Shown: piece by piece, positions 18,899 through 26,480 of the stretch | Layout: every line of letters starts with the position of its first letter | How positions within the stretch are numbered: the stretch's first letter is position 1 | DNA from: an uncultured Propionibacteriaceae bacterium | GTDB taxonomy: Bacteria; Actinomycetota; Actinomycetes; Propionibacteriales; Propionibacteriaceae | Assembly (NCBI GenBank): GCA_938046585.1 | Contig: CALIWR010000012.1 | Location: 1 to 48,744 of the forward strand | Length of the DNA: 48,744 nucleotides | Direction: 5' to 3' | Notes under the pieces: generated by a model | Databases searched by the model: none | The model's input: the letters and a program-made list of their open reading frames with translations, nothing else | What the model was told of the DNA's origin: nothing | Made by a program: the position numbers and the translations under genes

Positions 18899-18926
18899 CG
18901 GTCCGGGCCACGCAGCGCCCGGGCCG
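18899..18926. terminator. GC-rich hairpin between convergent genes
   Basis: CGGTCCGGGC and GCCCGGGCCG pair into a 10-bp stem (one G-U) around an 8-base loop. It starts 9 bases after the 18890 stop and lies just before the convergent Nudix gene. There is no U tract. Confidence 0.5.
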
Positions 18927-18933
18927 ATGTCTG

Positions 18934-19644
18934 CTACGAGACACCCGCCGGGGTCGGGAGCAGGGGATCCAAGTGTTTAGCCAGCATCACGCGGAAGCCA
19001 GACGTCCAGCTGAATCGGCGCCAGCGCTGCGGCGGTAGCCAGCGGGCTGCGGCGGTGGTCCCGCCAGCGTCATAGACCACTGGCGCGGTCGGCTGGGGAC
19101 AGTGCGCGGCGTAGATGAGTCGCAGGGCATGGAAATCCTCGATCAGCCCGGACGGGGCCCGCCCAACCCAGTGGTCGGACTGCATGTCGAGGACCTGGTC
19201 GATCTCGGCGTACTGGCCGGACTCCTCGTACACCTCCCGCAGCACCGCGTCGGCAGCCGTCTCATCCCCGTCCAGCCCACCGCCGGGTAGCCCCCACAGG
19301 CCTGGGACCGCGGTCTGCCCAGAGAACTGGGTGGCAAGTAATCCCCGCTTCGACAAGACGATCGCATACGCAGCGACCCGCTGCCGTTTGCGTGGCCGCT
19401 CCTCGCCGGTCAGCGACAGGCCCGGATCAACCCCTCGGGCGCGCACCGGCAATGTGGTCCCCGGGTGTTGGTGAGGGGCGACCTGAGCCGTCACGACCAG
19501 GTCGGTGGCCGGCCCACTGACCGACAGCATCCGTTGGACGAAGTAGCCACGTTCCCAGAGCAGAGCATGCGGATCGTCACCGTGGCCGATCGTCAGACTG
19601 ACCTGGGCCGGCCTGCCCGCCGCCGGAACTCCCACGATCCTCAC
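18934..19644 (-). CDS. Nudix hydrolase
   Basis: A 236-aa protein with a Nudix fold. The Nudix box is complete: GGGLDGDETAADAVLREVYEESGQ spread over about residues 110-133, with the Glu/Arg metal-binding pattern G-x5-E-x7-RE-x2-EE-x-G. About 80 residues precede the Nudix domain (GRPAQVSLTIGHGDDPHAL) and are not recognised. The substrate, a nucleoside diphosphate derivative, is unknown. GTG 19644 is preceded by CATCAT and six bases, again resembling a leaderless start; an upstream ATG at 19725 would add unconserved residues. Confidence 0.85.
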   Translation of the reverse strand: MRIVGVPAAGRPAQVSLTIGHGDDPHALLWERGYFVQRMLSVSGPATDLVVTAQVAPHQHPGTTLPVRARGVDPGLSLTGEERPRKRQRVAAYAIVLSKRGLLATQFSGQTAVPGLWGLPGGGLDGDETAADAVLREVYEESGQYAEIDQVLDMQSDHWVGRAPSGLIEDFHALRLIYAAHCPQPTAPVVYDAGGTTAAARWLPPQRWRRFSWTSGFRVMLAKHLDPLLPTPAGVS

Positions 19645-19817
19645 CCGTTCATGATGGCACCGTCCACCTGAGCCAGGCTGCTGGCGCCACACGTCACCCG
19701 TGAGACAGGTCGCTGATCGTTGCATCCGGCCCGTCGGGGGCAGAGATAGCAGAGCGACGCCCGCCCAGCGCCCAGCTGGCTATGCTGCCCCATGGACTGC
19801 TCATCAGAGGGGGCGGC

Positions 19818-20675
19818 ATGCAGTATCGCGACGACGCTGACCTGAGCGGGGCCCAGGTCAGCCACGCTGGCGGGGCCGGTACCGCCAGCCGGGTCGCCGT
19901 CGGCGGGGGCGGCATGATCATCGTGGTCCTGCTGGCGTTGTTGTTTGGGATCAACCCCGGTTCGGTACTCGGCAGCGCCAGTTCGGCGCAGGAACACCGC
20001 AGCACCAACCCGATCAGTAGCTGCAGCCGCGGCTCGGACATCGCCGCCAACCGGGAATGTCGGTGGAATGCGTACCTGGTCGCCATCAGCCGCTACTGGC
20101 AGCGGTACACGTCCACCCCGGCCAGCATGGTGATCTTCTCCGGCCGGGTGAATACCGGCTGCGGGACCGCTACCAGCGAGGTAGGACCGTTTTATTGCCC
20201 GGCTGACAGCAAGATCTACCTCGACACCGCCTTTACGGCGCAGCTGCTGCGGCAGCTGGGATCTCGCGGTGGGGATGCGGCCGAGGCGTACGTGATCGCT
20301 CACGAGTACGGCCATCACATCCAAAACCAGACCGGCCGGCTGGCTCAGGTCCAATCAGCGGGGCAGCAGACCGGCCCGTCATCACCCCAAGTACGTCTCG
20401 AACTGCAGGCCGACTGTTATGCCGCGACCTGGTTCCGCAACGCTACCGCCGACCCGAATGGCCCGATCAGCGCGGTCACTCAAGACGACCTGAACCGGAT
20501 CATCGAGGCCGCCGGCGCGGTCGGAGATGACCGGGTCCAGCAGTCTCAGGGTGGGCAGATCCGCCCAGACAGCTGGACCCACGGCTCGGCTGCGCAGCGT
20601 CAGCGGTGGGCCAAGGTGGGGTACGACTCGGGCGATCCGAACCGCTGCGACACGTTCAGCCCGGCCACCGTCTGA
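19818..20675 (+). CDS. YpfJ/KPN_02809-type neutral zinc metallopeptidase
   Basis: A 285-aa membrane-anchored protein. A Gly-rich stretch leads to one transmembrane segment (GGGGMIIVVLLALLFGINPG), and the rest should be outside. The zinc site is AYVIAHEYGHHIQNQTG (HExxH), followed by the family pattern LELQADCYAATWF with the third ligand. Its substrates are not known. ATG 19818 has AGAGGGGG upstream; TATGCT at 19781-19786 is a plausible -10. Its stop abuts, with no gap, the stop of the convergent lipoprotein gene. Confidence 0.87.
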   Translation: MQYRDDADLSGAQVSHAGGAGTASRVAVGGGGMIIVVLLALLFGINPGSVLGSASSAQEHRSTNPISSCSRGSDIAANRECRWNAYLVAISRYWQRYTSTPASMVIFSGRVNTGCGTATSEVGPFYCPADSKIYLDTAFTAQLLRQLGSRGGDAAEAYVIAHEYGHHIQNQTGRLAQVQSAGQQTGPSSPQVRLELQADCYAATWFRNATADPNGPISAVTQDDLNRIIEAAGAVGDDRVQQSQGGQIRPDSWTHGSAAQRQRWAKVGYDSGDPNRCDTFSPATV

Positions 20676-21620
20676 CTAGCCCTTGCCGACCTCGGCGCCG
20701 GTCAGGGTGGTGGTCACCGAGTCACCGGCCAGCGCCCAATACATCCTGGGCCCACCCGGCTCCCGGTCGCGGTCCTCGACCGTCACCGACCAATTGGGCG
20801 ACAGTGACGTCTTCAGTTTGGCCAGCAGCCGGTCTCGGGTGGCGACGATCACCTCCGGGGACACCACCGACGAAGGGAACGGGCGCAGTGTGCCCGGATC
20901 GCGGCGGATACTGCTGCGGGCTGGGAAACGCGGCATCCGTAACGTCCGGACCACGGTCTGGCCGGTTGCTGCGGTGTCGACCCAGAGTCCTCCCTGGTTC
21001 GGCAGGATCCCGACTCCCAACGCCGATGCCCCGTCACCGACAGCGTCGTGCAGGGCCTCGGTGATCCCGCCAACCGTGCTCAGGTCGAGCGGCGCCACCA
21101 GGCGCCCGTCCTTGTGGAAGAAGATGGTCTGTGATTCAGGATTGGTGGTGACGGTCATGTACACCGCCCGGTCGGCGTACTCGACGATCTGCAATTCCTG
21201 CTCCTGGCTGGACCGTGATAGCCGGCCGGCGGTCTGGAACATCCCGGCGACGTCGGAGAGGTTGTAGTCGCGGGGGTCAAAGATCGCCTGATCCACGAAT
21301 TGGGTATCGGACTCAACTACCGCGATGGTGCCATCGCGCCAGGCCCAGGTAGTGGCCTTTGTGCCGGAGACCACGCTCAACGCGGCCCGGGCCCGGGTCA
21401 GTTCCAGCTTGATGGCGTTGTTGGTGCCGGCTGCTTCGACCAGTTCTCGGACCACGGCTGGTGCCTCGCCCGGGGCCAGGAAGTCCCGCCGCAGCCCCGA
21501 CGCGATGGCGGTCGGGGTGGGGGAGGGGGAGCCGGTCTGGCCTGGCGGGTCGGTGACGCAGCCGCCGACGAGGCCCACCATTCCCGCCGCGGCGCCCAAG
21601 AATCGACGTCGCCCGAGCAC
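20676..21620 (-). CDS. Putative exported lipoprotein with twin-arginine signal
   Basis: A 314-aa protein with an RRRFLG twin-arginine signal, hydrophobic core and lipobox LVGGC (Cys21), so likely Tat-exported and lipid-anchored. A Ser/Pro/Thr linker (GSPSPTPTA) precedes a 270-residue extracellular domain I do not recognise; weak resemblance to LppX/LprG-like lipid carriers cannot be confirmed by eye. GTG 21620 has no ribosome site but has TAGCCT six bases upstream. Confidence 0.75.
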   Translation of the reverse strand: MLGRRRFLGAAAGMVGLVGGCVTDPPGQTGSPSPTPTAIASGLRRDFLAPGEAPAVVRELVEAAGTNNAIKLELTRARAALSVVSGTKATTWAWRDGTIAVVESDTQFVDQAIFDPRDYNLSDVAGMFQTAGRLSRSSQEQELQIVEYADRAVYMTVTTNPESQTIFFHKDGRLVAPLDLSTVGGITEALHDAVGDGASALGVGILPNQGGLWVDTAATGQTVVRTLRMPRFPARSSIRRDPGTLRPFPSSVVSPEVIVATRDRLLAKLKTSLSPNWSVTVEDRDREPGGPRMYWALAGDSVTTTLTGAEVGKG

Positions 21621-21626
21621 CCGTTC

Positions 21627-21632
21627 AGGCTA
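21627..21632 (-). promoter_or_regulatory. -10 box (TAGCCT), leaderless lipoprotein start
   Basis: Minus-strand TAGCCT, six bases, then GTG 21620. It is part of a compact 52-bp divergent promoter region shared with the glycosylase gene. Confidence 0.5.
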
Positions 21633-21660
21633 GCGTGTCTCGCGGTTCGCCTGCTCCGGG

Positions 21661-21666
21661 CAGAAT
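21661..21666 (+). promoter_or_regulatory. -10 box (CAGAAT), leaderless glycosylase start
   Basis: CAGAAT, six bases, then GTG 21673; no ribosome site is visible. Confidence 0.42.
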
Positions 21667-21672
21667 GAGCAG

Positions 21673-22248
21673 GTGCAGTTGAGCCGCCCGGCCCTGGAGG
21701 TCGCCCCCCGGCTGCTGGGCTGTGTGCTGCGGGTCGGTGAGGTAGCTGTCCGGCTGACCGAGGTCGAGGCGTACGAAGGCAGTGGCGACCCCGCCTCCCA
21801 TGCCTGGCGGGGGCTGACGCCGCGAACCGCGGTGATGTTCGGCCCGAGCGCTCACCTGTACGTCTACCTCTCGTACGGGGTACACGCGGCAGTGAACATC
21901 GTCTGTGGCCAGCCCGGGGTAGCGTCGGCGGTACTGCTGCGGTCTGCGGCGGTGGTGGCCGGGGTCGAGATCGCCCGAGCCCGGCGCCGCCCGGGTCTTC
22001 CCGATTCGGCGCTCGCCCGAGGCCCCGGGAACCTGGGCGCCAGCCTGGGCCTGACCCCGGCCGACTCTGGGATCGCGATCGACGGGGGCCGGGTCGACCT
22101 GCGCCGCCGGGCCCGGGTGCCGCGGATCTCAACCGGCCCCCGAGTGGGCATCAGCCGGGCCGCAGACCGGCCGTGGCGGTTCTGGATCAGCGACGACCCG
22201 ACAGTCAGCGCCTATCGGCTCTCACCCCGGGCCGCCAGCCAGTCTTGA
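21673..22248 (+). CDS. DNA-3-methyladenine glycosylase (AAG/MPG family)
   Basis: A 191-aa AAG-type glycosylase that removes alkylated purines to begin base excision repair. TEVEAYEGSGDPASHAWRG contains the catalytic Glu; MFGPSAHLYVYLSYGVHAAVNIV, ARGPGNLGASLGL and GPRVGIS are family signatures. GTG 21673 matches the family N-terminus (LSRPALEVAPRLLGCVL). Divergent from the lipoprotein gene. Confidence 0.93.
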   Translation: MQLSRPALEVAPRLLGCVLRVGEVAVRLTEVEAYEGSGDPASHAWRGLTPRTAVMFGPSAHLYVYLSYGVHAAVNIVCGQPGVASAVLLRSAAVVAGVEIARARRRPGLPDSALARGPGNLGASLGLTPADSGIAIDGGRVDLRRRARVPRISTGPRVGISRAADRPWRFWISDDPTVSAYRLSPRAASQS

Positions 22249-22286
22249 ATTAGGCGCGGATTCGCACTCCAACACTTCCTCCCCCT

Positions 22287-22306
22287 GCTCGCCACGCTGG
22301 GCGAGC
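22287..22306 (+). terminator. Hairpin after the glycosylase gene
   Basis: GCTCGCC and GGCGAGC form a perfect 7-bp stem with a 6-base loop. No U tract. A -10-like TACTCT (22312-22317) for the next gene follows immediately. Confidence 0.45.
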
Positions 22307-22379
22307 GGGACTACTCTGTGTGCAACCCGAATGGGGGTACGGCGACTGGGCTCCGGCCCGGACCAAGGGAGGTCGAATC

Positions 22380-22787
22380 ATGACGGAGCAGCTCACCGAG
22401 TCAGAGACCAAGGACACCACCGTGGTCGTCAACCGCGAGGTGTCCTATCCCCTGAAGTCAGTGTGGAACGTGCTCATGACTGCGGCTGGTATGGAGGCCC
22501 TGCTGGGCGAGGGAGGCCGGCTCGGTGACAAGGGTGATCGGTGGCAGGCCCAAGACGGCACCTACGGGGTCACCCGCAGCTTCCACCCGCTGGAGCAGAT
22601 CCGGTTCTCGTGGCATCGTGGCGAGGACGCGCCACGCACCCTGGTGGACCTGCACCTGTTCGCGAAGGACGACAACACCACCACACTCGAGATCCGTCAC
22701 GAGCATGTCGGCGCGGATCTGGACCCGGCCGATCTTGAGGTGCACTGGAAAGCTGCCCTGGATCGGATCGAGGCCCAGGTGAGCTGA
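22380..22787 (+). CDS. SRPBCC / AHSA1-like domain protein
   Basis: A 135-aa single-domain protein of the START/SRPBCC fold (REVSYPLKSVWNVLMTAAGMEALLG, then LVDLHLFAKDDNTTTLEIRHEHV and a C-terminal helix). Such proteins bind small hydrophobic ligands or act as chaperone-like stress proteins; no specific role can be assigned. ATG 22380 has a strong AGGGAGGT site and a TACTCT -10 about 62 bases upstream. Confidence 0.8.
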   Translation: MTEQLTESETKDTTVVVNREVSYPLKSVWNVLMTAAGMEALLGEGGRLGDKGDRWQAQDGTYGVTRSFHPLEQIRFSWHRGEDAPRTLVDLHLFAKDDNTTTLEIRHEHVGADLDPADLEVHWKAALDRIEAQVS

Positions 22788-22826
22788 GGCCCCGGACCCT
22801 TGTTGGCAGGTCGGGGTTGGTTTTCG

Positions 22827-22846
22827 CCGGCCTGCACCTAGGCCGG
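22827..22846. terminator. Hairpin between convergent SRPBCC and VTC genes
   Basis: CCGGCCT and AGGCCGG form a perfect 7-bp stem with loop GCACCT, 40 bases past the SRPBCC stop and just before the convergent VTC gene's stop. It may serve both strands. Confidence 0.4.
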
Positions 22847-22850
22847 GTGC

Positions 22851-23603
22851 TCACCGCGGCACAGCCAGGTTCCCCAGCAGCCGGTGCCAGCGGTTGCTCG
22901 GCAGGCCCGGGTGCAGGGCGGCCAATCCGGTCCCGTACTTCGAGATCGAAACCGGGCGGTGTCCCAGCGACCACAGCAGCCGGTCAGCCGACGAGGCCTG
23001 GCCTGCGGACTTGGTCTCAACGATGGCGACCTCGCCGACTAGCAGCCGATCGTCATGGTGGGGGCTGGACCAGCACAGGTCGGTGTCGATCGTGATCCGG
23101 GCTGAGTCCGCAGGCAGCAGCAGGGTGCTGCGGGTGTACGAGGTCCACAGCGTCGCCACTAGCGCAGTGGTCAGCTCTACCCCGGCCGCTGCCAGTTGTC
23201 GTTCGACGTACACCGTCCCGGCAACCCCCAAGTCCAGGCCACTGGCCGGGCTGGGAATTCGGTGCTTCACCGTGGCCGACGCCTGGCGGGTTTTCACCTC
23301 AAGGAATTCGGCACCAGTGTCGTAGCGTCGGGTCCGGACCTTGAACCGACGACGGCGCCGCTGCGCCGTACCCCGGTAGGCGTCGAGCCGGGCGGTATCG
23401 AAGTACAGCGACCGGTATCCGAATTGACGCTGCCCGGCGATCTCCAGGACCTGGCTGTTGGCCGGCACCGTCGCCACCAGCATCTCGGCGTCGGCCCTGG
23501 CCATCAGGTACTTGCGGTCGACGCGGATCAGCAGCTCGGCCTGCTCGACAATGTCCTCGAGCGAGACCGGGGTCAGACGGGCCAAAACCGAGGTCACACT
23601 CAT
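22851..23603 (-). CDS. VTC-domain (polyphosphate polymerase-like) protein
   Basis: A 250-aa protein of the VTC/CYTH-like triphosphate tunnel fold. The yeast relative makes polyphosphate from ATP. Tunnel residues can be followed: LIRVDRKYLM near the start, YRSLYFDTARLDAYR, RFKVRTRRYDTG, FLEVKTRQ, and VAIVETKSAGQA near residue 205, giving the basic/acidic strand pattern of the family. No transmembrane segment. ATG 23603 overlaps the upstream DUF4956 stop as ATGA and follows GGAG. VTC and DUF4956 genes are a known bacterial pairing, often with CotH kinase, which is absent here. Confidence 0.85.
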   Translation of the reverse strand: MSVTSVLARLTPVSLEDIVEQAELLIRVDRKYLMARADAEMLVATVPANSQVLEIAGQRQFGYRSLYFDTARLDAYRGTAQRRRRRFKVRTRRYDTGAEFLEVKTRQASATVKHRIPSPASGLDLGVAGTVYVERQLAAAGVELTTALVATLWTSYTRSTLLLPADSARITIDTDLCWSSPHHDDRLLVGEVAIVETKSAGQASSADRLLWSLGHRPVSISKYGTGLAALHPGLPSNRWHRLLGNLAVPR

Positions 23604-24217
23604 CGGACTGGCTCCACTCCGGAAACCGTCGCCGGAACATGGCTGATGTCGTCCGGCCATGTGCTCCGATGGGCGCCGGGGACCCGGTAACGGACATCCA
23701 CCAGGGTCAGGTCATTGACCAGGTCCAGCTTGAGCACCGAAACTCCCTGAACGTCGGCGCCGAGTCGCTGCTCCAGATGCGCCACCAGGGCGGTCTCGTC
23801 GGCGATCGCCCGGTCCAGTTGGACCAGTTGGCGGCGGTGGCCGCCCAGCAGCCGCGGGCTGTCGCCGACCGCCATCGCGGCCACGATCACCACCATCAGG
23901 GTCCAGGTCAGCCACATCGAGGTGGTGGACAGGCCGCTCAGCAGACCCAGCGCCAGCGAGCTGAAGTAGTACGCGACCTCGTGCTGGGCGAGCTCGTCGG
24001 AGCGAAGCCGGATGATGGAGAGCACCCCGAACAGCCCCAGGCCCAGTCCCAGCCCGGCAGCGCCGCTCAGCAGCACCGTACTGACGGCCATCACCCCGAC
24101 ATTGACCCCCAGGTAGGCGACCACGAGGTCTCTGCGGTGGTGGCGGGGGAAATAGAGGCCGAAGACTAAGACGGTGATGGCCACGAGATTCGCGGCATAG
24201 GCGAGGGCGACAGACAT
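23600..24217 (-). CDS. DUF4956 membrane protein
   Basis: A 205-aa membrane protein with about four hydrophobic segments (residues 5-20, 28-45, 50-78, 110-135). The conserved cytoplasmic stretch GLFGVLSIIRLRSDELAQHEVAYYFSS is typical of DUF4956. The C-terminal 75 residues are soluble. It is co-translated with the VTC protein (ATGA overlap) and could anchor or couple it to the membrane (inference). ATG 24217 has AAGGAG at good spacing. Confidence 0.85.
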   Translation of the reverse strand: MSVALAYAANLVAITVLVFGLYFPRHHRRDLVVAYLGVNVGVMAVSTVLLSGAAGLGLGLGLFGVLSIIRLRSDELAQHEVAYYFSSLALGLLSGLSTTSMWLTWTLMVVIVAAMAVGDSPRLLGGHRRQLVQLDRAIADETALVAHLEQRLGADVQGVSVLKLDLVNDLTLVDVRYRVPGAHRSTWPDDISHVPATVSGVEPVR

Positions 24218-24244
24218 CTCAGGTGCTCCTTGCTGGTTGAACCG

Positions 24245-24260
24245 GCGGCCGCTCGGCCGC
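24245..24260. repeat. Inverted repeat in the divergent VTC/glycosidase promoter
   Basis: GCGGCC-GCTC-GGCCGC is a perfect inverted repeat 28 bases upstream of the DUF4956 ATG. It may be an operator or an mRNA hairpin. Confidence 0.35.
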
Positions 24261-24384
24261 ACCGTTCCATCACGCCCGACCAGCCTGTGGGTCGGCTGTC
24301 ATCCGGGCTGCCGCCACCTGTGAATGTCGGCTGGGATCAGGCACCGGCCAGGTCTCGGTGATTCGTGGGGACCGGCCAGCCTGG

Positions 24385-24405
24385 CCACAGGCAGACCACA
24401 GGCAG
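24385..24405 (+). repeat. Tandem 11-bp direct repeat upstream of the phosphodiester glycosidase
   Basis: CCACAGGCAG occurs at 24385-24394 and again at 24396-24405, an exact 10-base repeat with an 11-bp period (one helical turn), 19 bases before ATG 24424. ACCGGCCAG also occurs twice just upstream. This looks like a regulator binding site; the 206-bp divergent gap holds no gene. Confidence 0.45.
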
Positions 24406-24423
24406 GGCCGCGACGGTGGAGGC

Positions 24424-25380
24424 ATGAACGAGACCACCACTTCTGCGACCGGGCGCCCGCGGCGCGGAATCAGTCGCCGCGGGCTACTCGGGGGAGCCTT
24501 GGGAGGGGCCCTGGCTCTTTCCGGGGGTGCCGCCTGGGCTGTCGACCGGTATCTCATCGAGCACGTCGAGGTGACCGACGCTAGCGCGCTGTACCAATCC
24601 GGGAACCCGTCCGCGGCCTCCACCGGCAAGGTCGCGGGGACCACATACCAGGGCGATAACGGGACCATCACCGTCTCGACGGTGCACAACGGCAGCGGTA
24701 ACGACAAGGTGACCTATTTTGTTGCCGACGCCCAGCTGGCTACGGCGACCGCGCTACGGTCGGCTTTCGCCAAGGACACCTTCGGTAACAACGTCATCGA
24801 GGTGCCCTCGGCTATGGCTCAGCGGGTCGGCGCCGTATGCGCGATCAACGGCGACTACTACGGTTTTCGTTCCACCGGGATCGAGATCCGCAACGGCGCC
24901 GCTTTCCGTGACAAAGGCGCCCGGCAGGGTCTGGCCATCTATCGTGACGGCGCCTTCGCCCTGTACGACGAGACCGCCACCACGGCCGCGAAACTGGTCA
25001 ACGACGGGGTCTGGCACAGCCTCTCGTTCGGGCCGGGGATCGTCGATGCCGGCCAGATCGTCCCCGGGATCGAGTCGGTCGAGATCGATACCAATGTCGG
25101 CAACCATTCGATCCAGGGCAACCAGCCGCGGACCGCGATCGGAATGATCAGCCCCGGCCATGTGGTGCTGGTCGTCGTCGACGGGCGCAGCACCGGCTAC
25201 AGCCGTGGGGTCACCATGACCGAGCTGGCCACGATCATGACCGGTCTCGGCTGCCAGGTGGCGTACAACCTGGATGGCGGCGGGTCATCGGCGATGTGGT
25301 TCGACAACGGCATCATCAGCAGGCCTCGCGGCAGTGACAAGGAGCGGGGCACCAGCGACATCCTCTACATCGCCCGGTAG
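24424..25380 (+). CDS. Tat-exported phosphodiester glycosidase (NAGPA domain)
   Basis: A 318-aa protein with twin-arginine leader GISRRGLLGGALGGALALS and a likely cleavage after GAAWA. The mature part is a NAGPA (phosphodiester alpha-GlcNAcase) domain: CAINGDYYGF, RNGAAFRDKGARQGL, NQPRTAIGM, VVVDGRSTGYSRG, and the near-C-terminal NLDGGGSSAMWF. Relatives cleave sugar-1-phosphodiesters, so a teichoic-acid-like or phosphoglycan polymer is a reasonable substrate (inference). ATG 24424 is close behind GGAGG. The GT2 gene follows after 6 bases. Confidence 0.87.
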   Translation: MNETTTSATGRPRRGISRRGLLGGALGGALALSGGAAWAVDRYLIEHVEVTDASALYQSGNPSAASTGKVAGTTYQGDNGTITVSTVHNGSGNDKVTYFVADAQLATATALRSAFAKDTFGNNVIEVPSAMAQRVGAVCAINGDYYGFRSTGIEIRNGAAFRDKGARQGLAIYRDGAFALYDETATTAAKLVNDGVWHSLSFGPGIVDAGQIVPGIESVEIDTNVGNHSIQGNQPRTAIGMISPGHVVLVVVDGRSTGYSRGVTMTELATIMTGLGCQVAYNLDGGGSSAMWFDNGIISRPRGSDKERGTSDILYIAR

Positions 25381-25386
25381 GCCACC

Positions 25387-26079
25387 ATGATCGTGCTGAT
25401 TCCCTCGTACGAGCCGGACCACCGCCTGGGGCGGATGACCGCCGGGTTGCGCCGTGAACTGCCGCAGGCCCAGATCCTGGTAGTCGACGACGGCTCCGGC
25501 CCGGACCACCGCCCGGCTTTCGCTGAGGCCGTCGCGGCTGGGGCCGTCGTGATCAGTCACCCTCGCAACCAGGGCAAGGGTATGGCGCTGAAGTCCGGGC
25601 TGCGGTGGGTCCGCGAGCATGCGCCCGGATCCGATGTGGTCTGCGCTGACTGCGACGGCCAGCACCGCCCGTACGACGTGGCCCGGGTGGCGGCGGCAAT
25701 CAGTCCCTCGACCATGGTGCTGGGCGGGCGTCGGTTCACCGGGACGGTCCCATTGCGCAGCCGCTTCGGGAACACGCTCACCCGGCACCTGTTCCGGCTG
25801 GTTACCGGATGCGATGTGTACGACACCCAGACCGGGTTGCGCGGCTACCCGTACCAGCTGCTGGACTGGCTATTGCAGGTGCCAGGGGAGCGGTTCGAGT
25901 ACGAATTCCGTGCGCTGCTAGCGGCCCGGCCGGCAGGGGTTCGGATCGTCGAGGTCGAAATCGAGACGGTCTACGACCGGCGGGAGTATTCCTCCCATTT
26001 CCGTACCGTGCTGGATTCGTGGCGGGTGTACGCCCCGATGCTGGCCTATGCCGGCCGACGGTTCGGGGGCCTGCGATGA
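25387..26079 (+). CDS. GT2 family glycosyltransferase (dolichol-P-mannose synthase-like)
   Basis: A 230-aa GT-A fold enzyme without transmembrane helices. VLIPSYEPDHRLG, LVVDDGSGPDHR and VVCADCDGQHRPYD supply the nucleotide-sugar and metal-binding Asp residues; GNTLTRHLFRLVTG and YDTQTGLRGYP are typical of the GtrB/DPM1 type that charges polyprenyl phosphate with a sugar. The next gene, a GtrA flippase-like protein, overlaps it by ATGA, the classic pairing. Confidence 0.88.
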   Translation: MIVLIPSYEPDHRLGRMTAGLRRELPQAQILVVDDGSGPDHRPAFAEAVAAGAVVISHPRNQGKGMALKSGLRWVREHAPGSDVVCADCDGQHRPYDVARVAAAISPSTMVLGGRRFTGTVPLRSRFGNTLTRHLFRLVTGCDVYDTQTGLRGYPYQLLDWLLQVPGERFEYEFRALLAARPAGVRIVEVEIETVYDRREYSSHFRTVLDSWRVYAPMLAYAGRRFGGLR

Positions 26080-26480
26080 GAATCGCAGTCCGGTTCGCGG
26101 CGGTCGGGCTCGGTTCGTTCCTGCTGGACACCGTCGTGCTGTGGCTGCTGTACGCGACGACCCGGCATCTGCTGCTGGCGGTGGTGGTCGCCCGGGTGGT
26201 CTCGGGCGCGACCAACTTCGCCGCTAACCGGTGGTTTGTCTTCGATGCCGCGGCCCAGCCTTGGTGGCCGGCGCTGGCGCGGTATCTGGCCCTGGCGGGG
26301 CTGCTGCTGCTCGGTAACGCGGTCCTACTGAGCGCCTTCACTGGACTAGGCCTGCCGATCCTGGTCGCGAAGCTGGTGACTGAGGCCAGCCTGTGGTGTG
26401 GTTCGTTGCTCGGTCAGCGGCTGCTGGTGTTCGCCCGGCCGCGTAGGTTCGTCGTGAGTCGCGAGCCGGTGCCGGTCTAG
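26076..26480 (+). CDS. GtrA-like membrane protein
   Basis: A 134-aa protein with four transmembrane segments. VVARVVSGATNFAANRWFVF is the GtrA family pattern, and FVAKL-like LVAKLVTEASLWCGSLLGQRLLVF forms the last helix. GtrA proteins are thought to flip polyprenyl-phosphate sugars made by the paired GT2. Its TAG stop shares the bases CTAG with the stop of the convergent sugar kinase gene. Confidence 0.85.
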   Translation: MRIAVRFAAVGLGSFLLDTVVLWLLYATTRHLLLAVVVARVVSGATNFAANRWFVFDAAAQPWWPALARYLALAGLLLLGNAVLLSAFTGLGLPILVAKLVTEASLWCGSLLGQRLLVFARPRRFVVSREPVPV

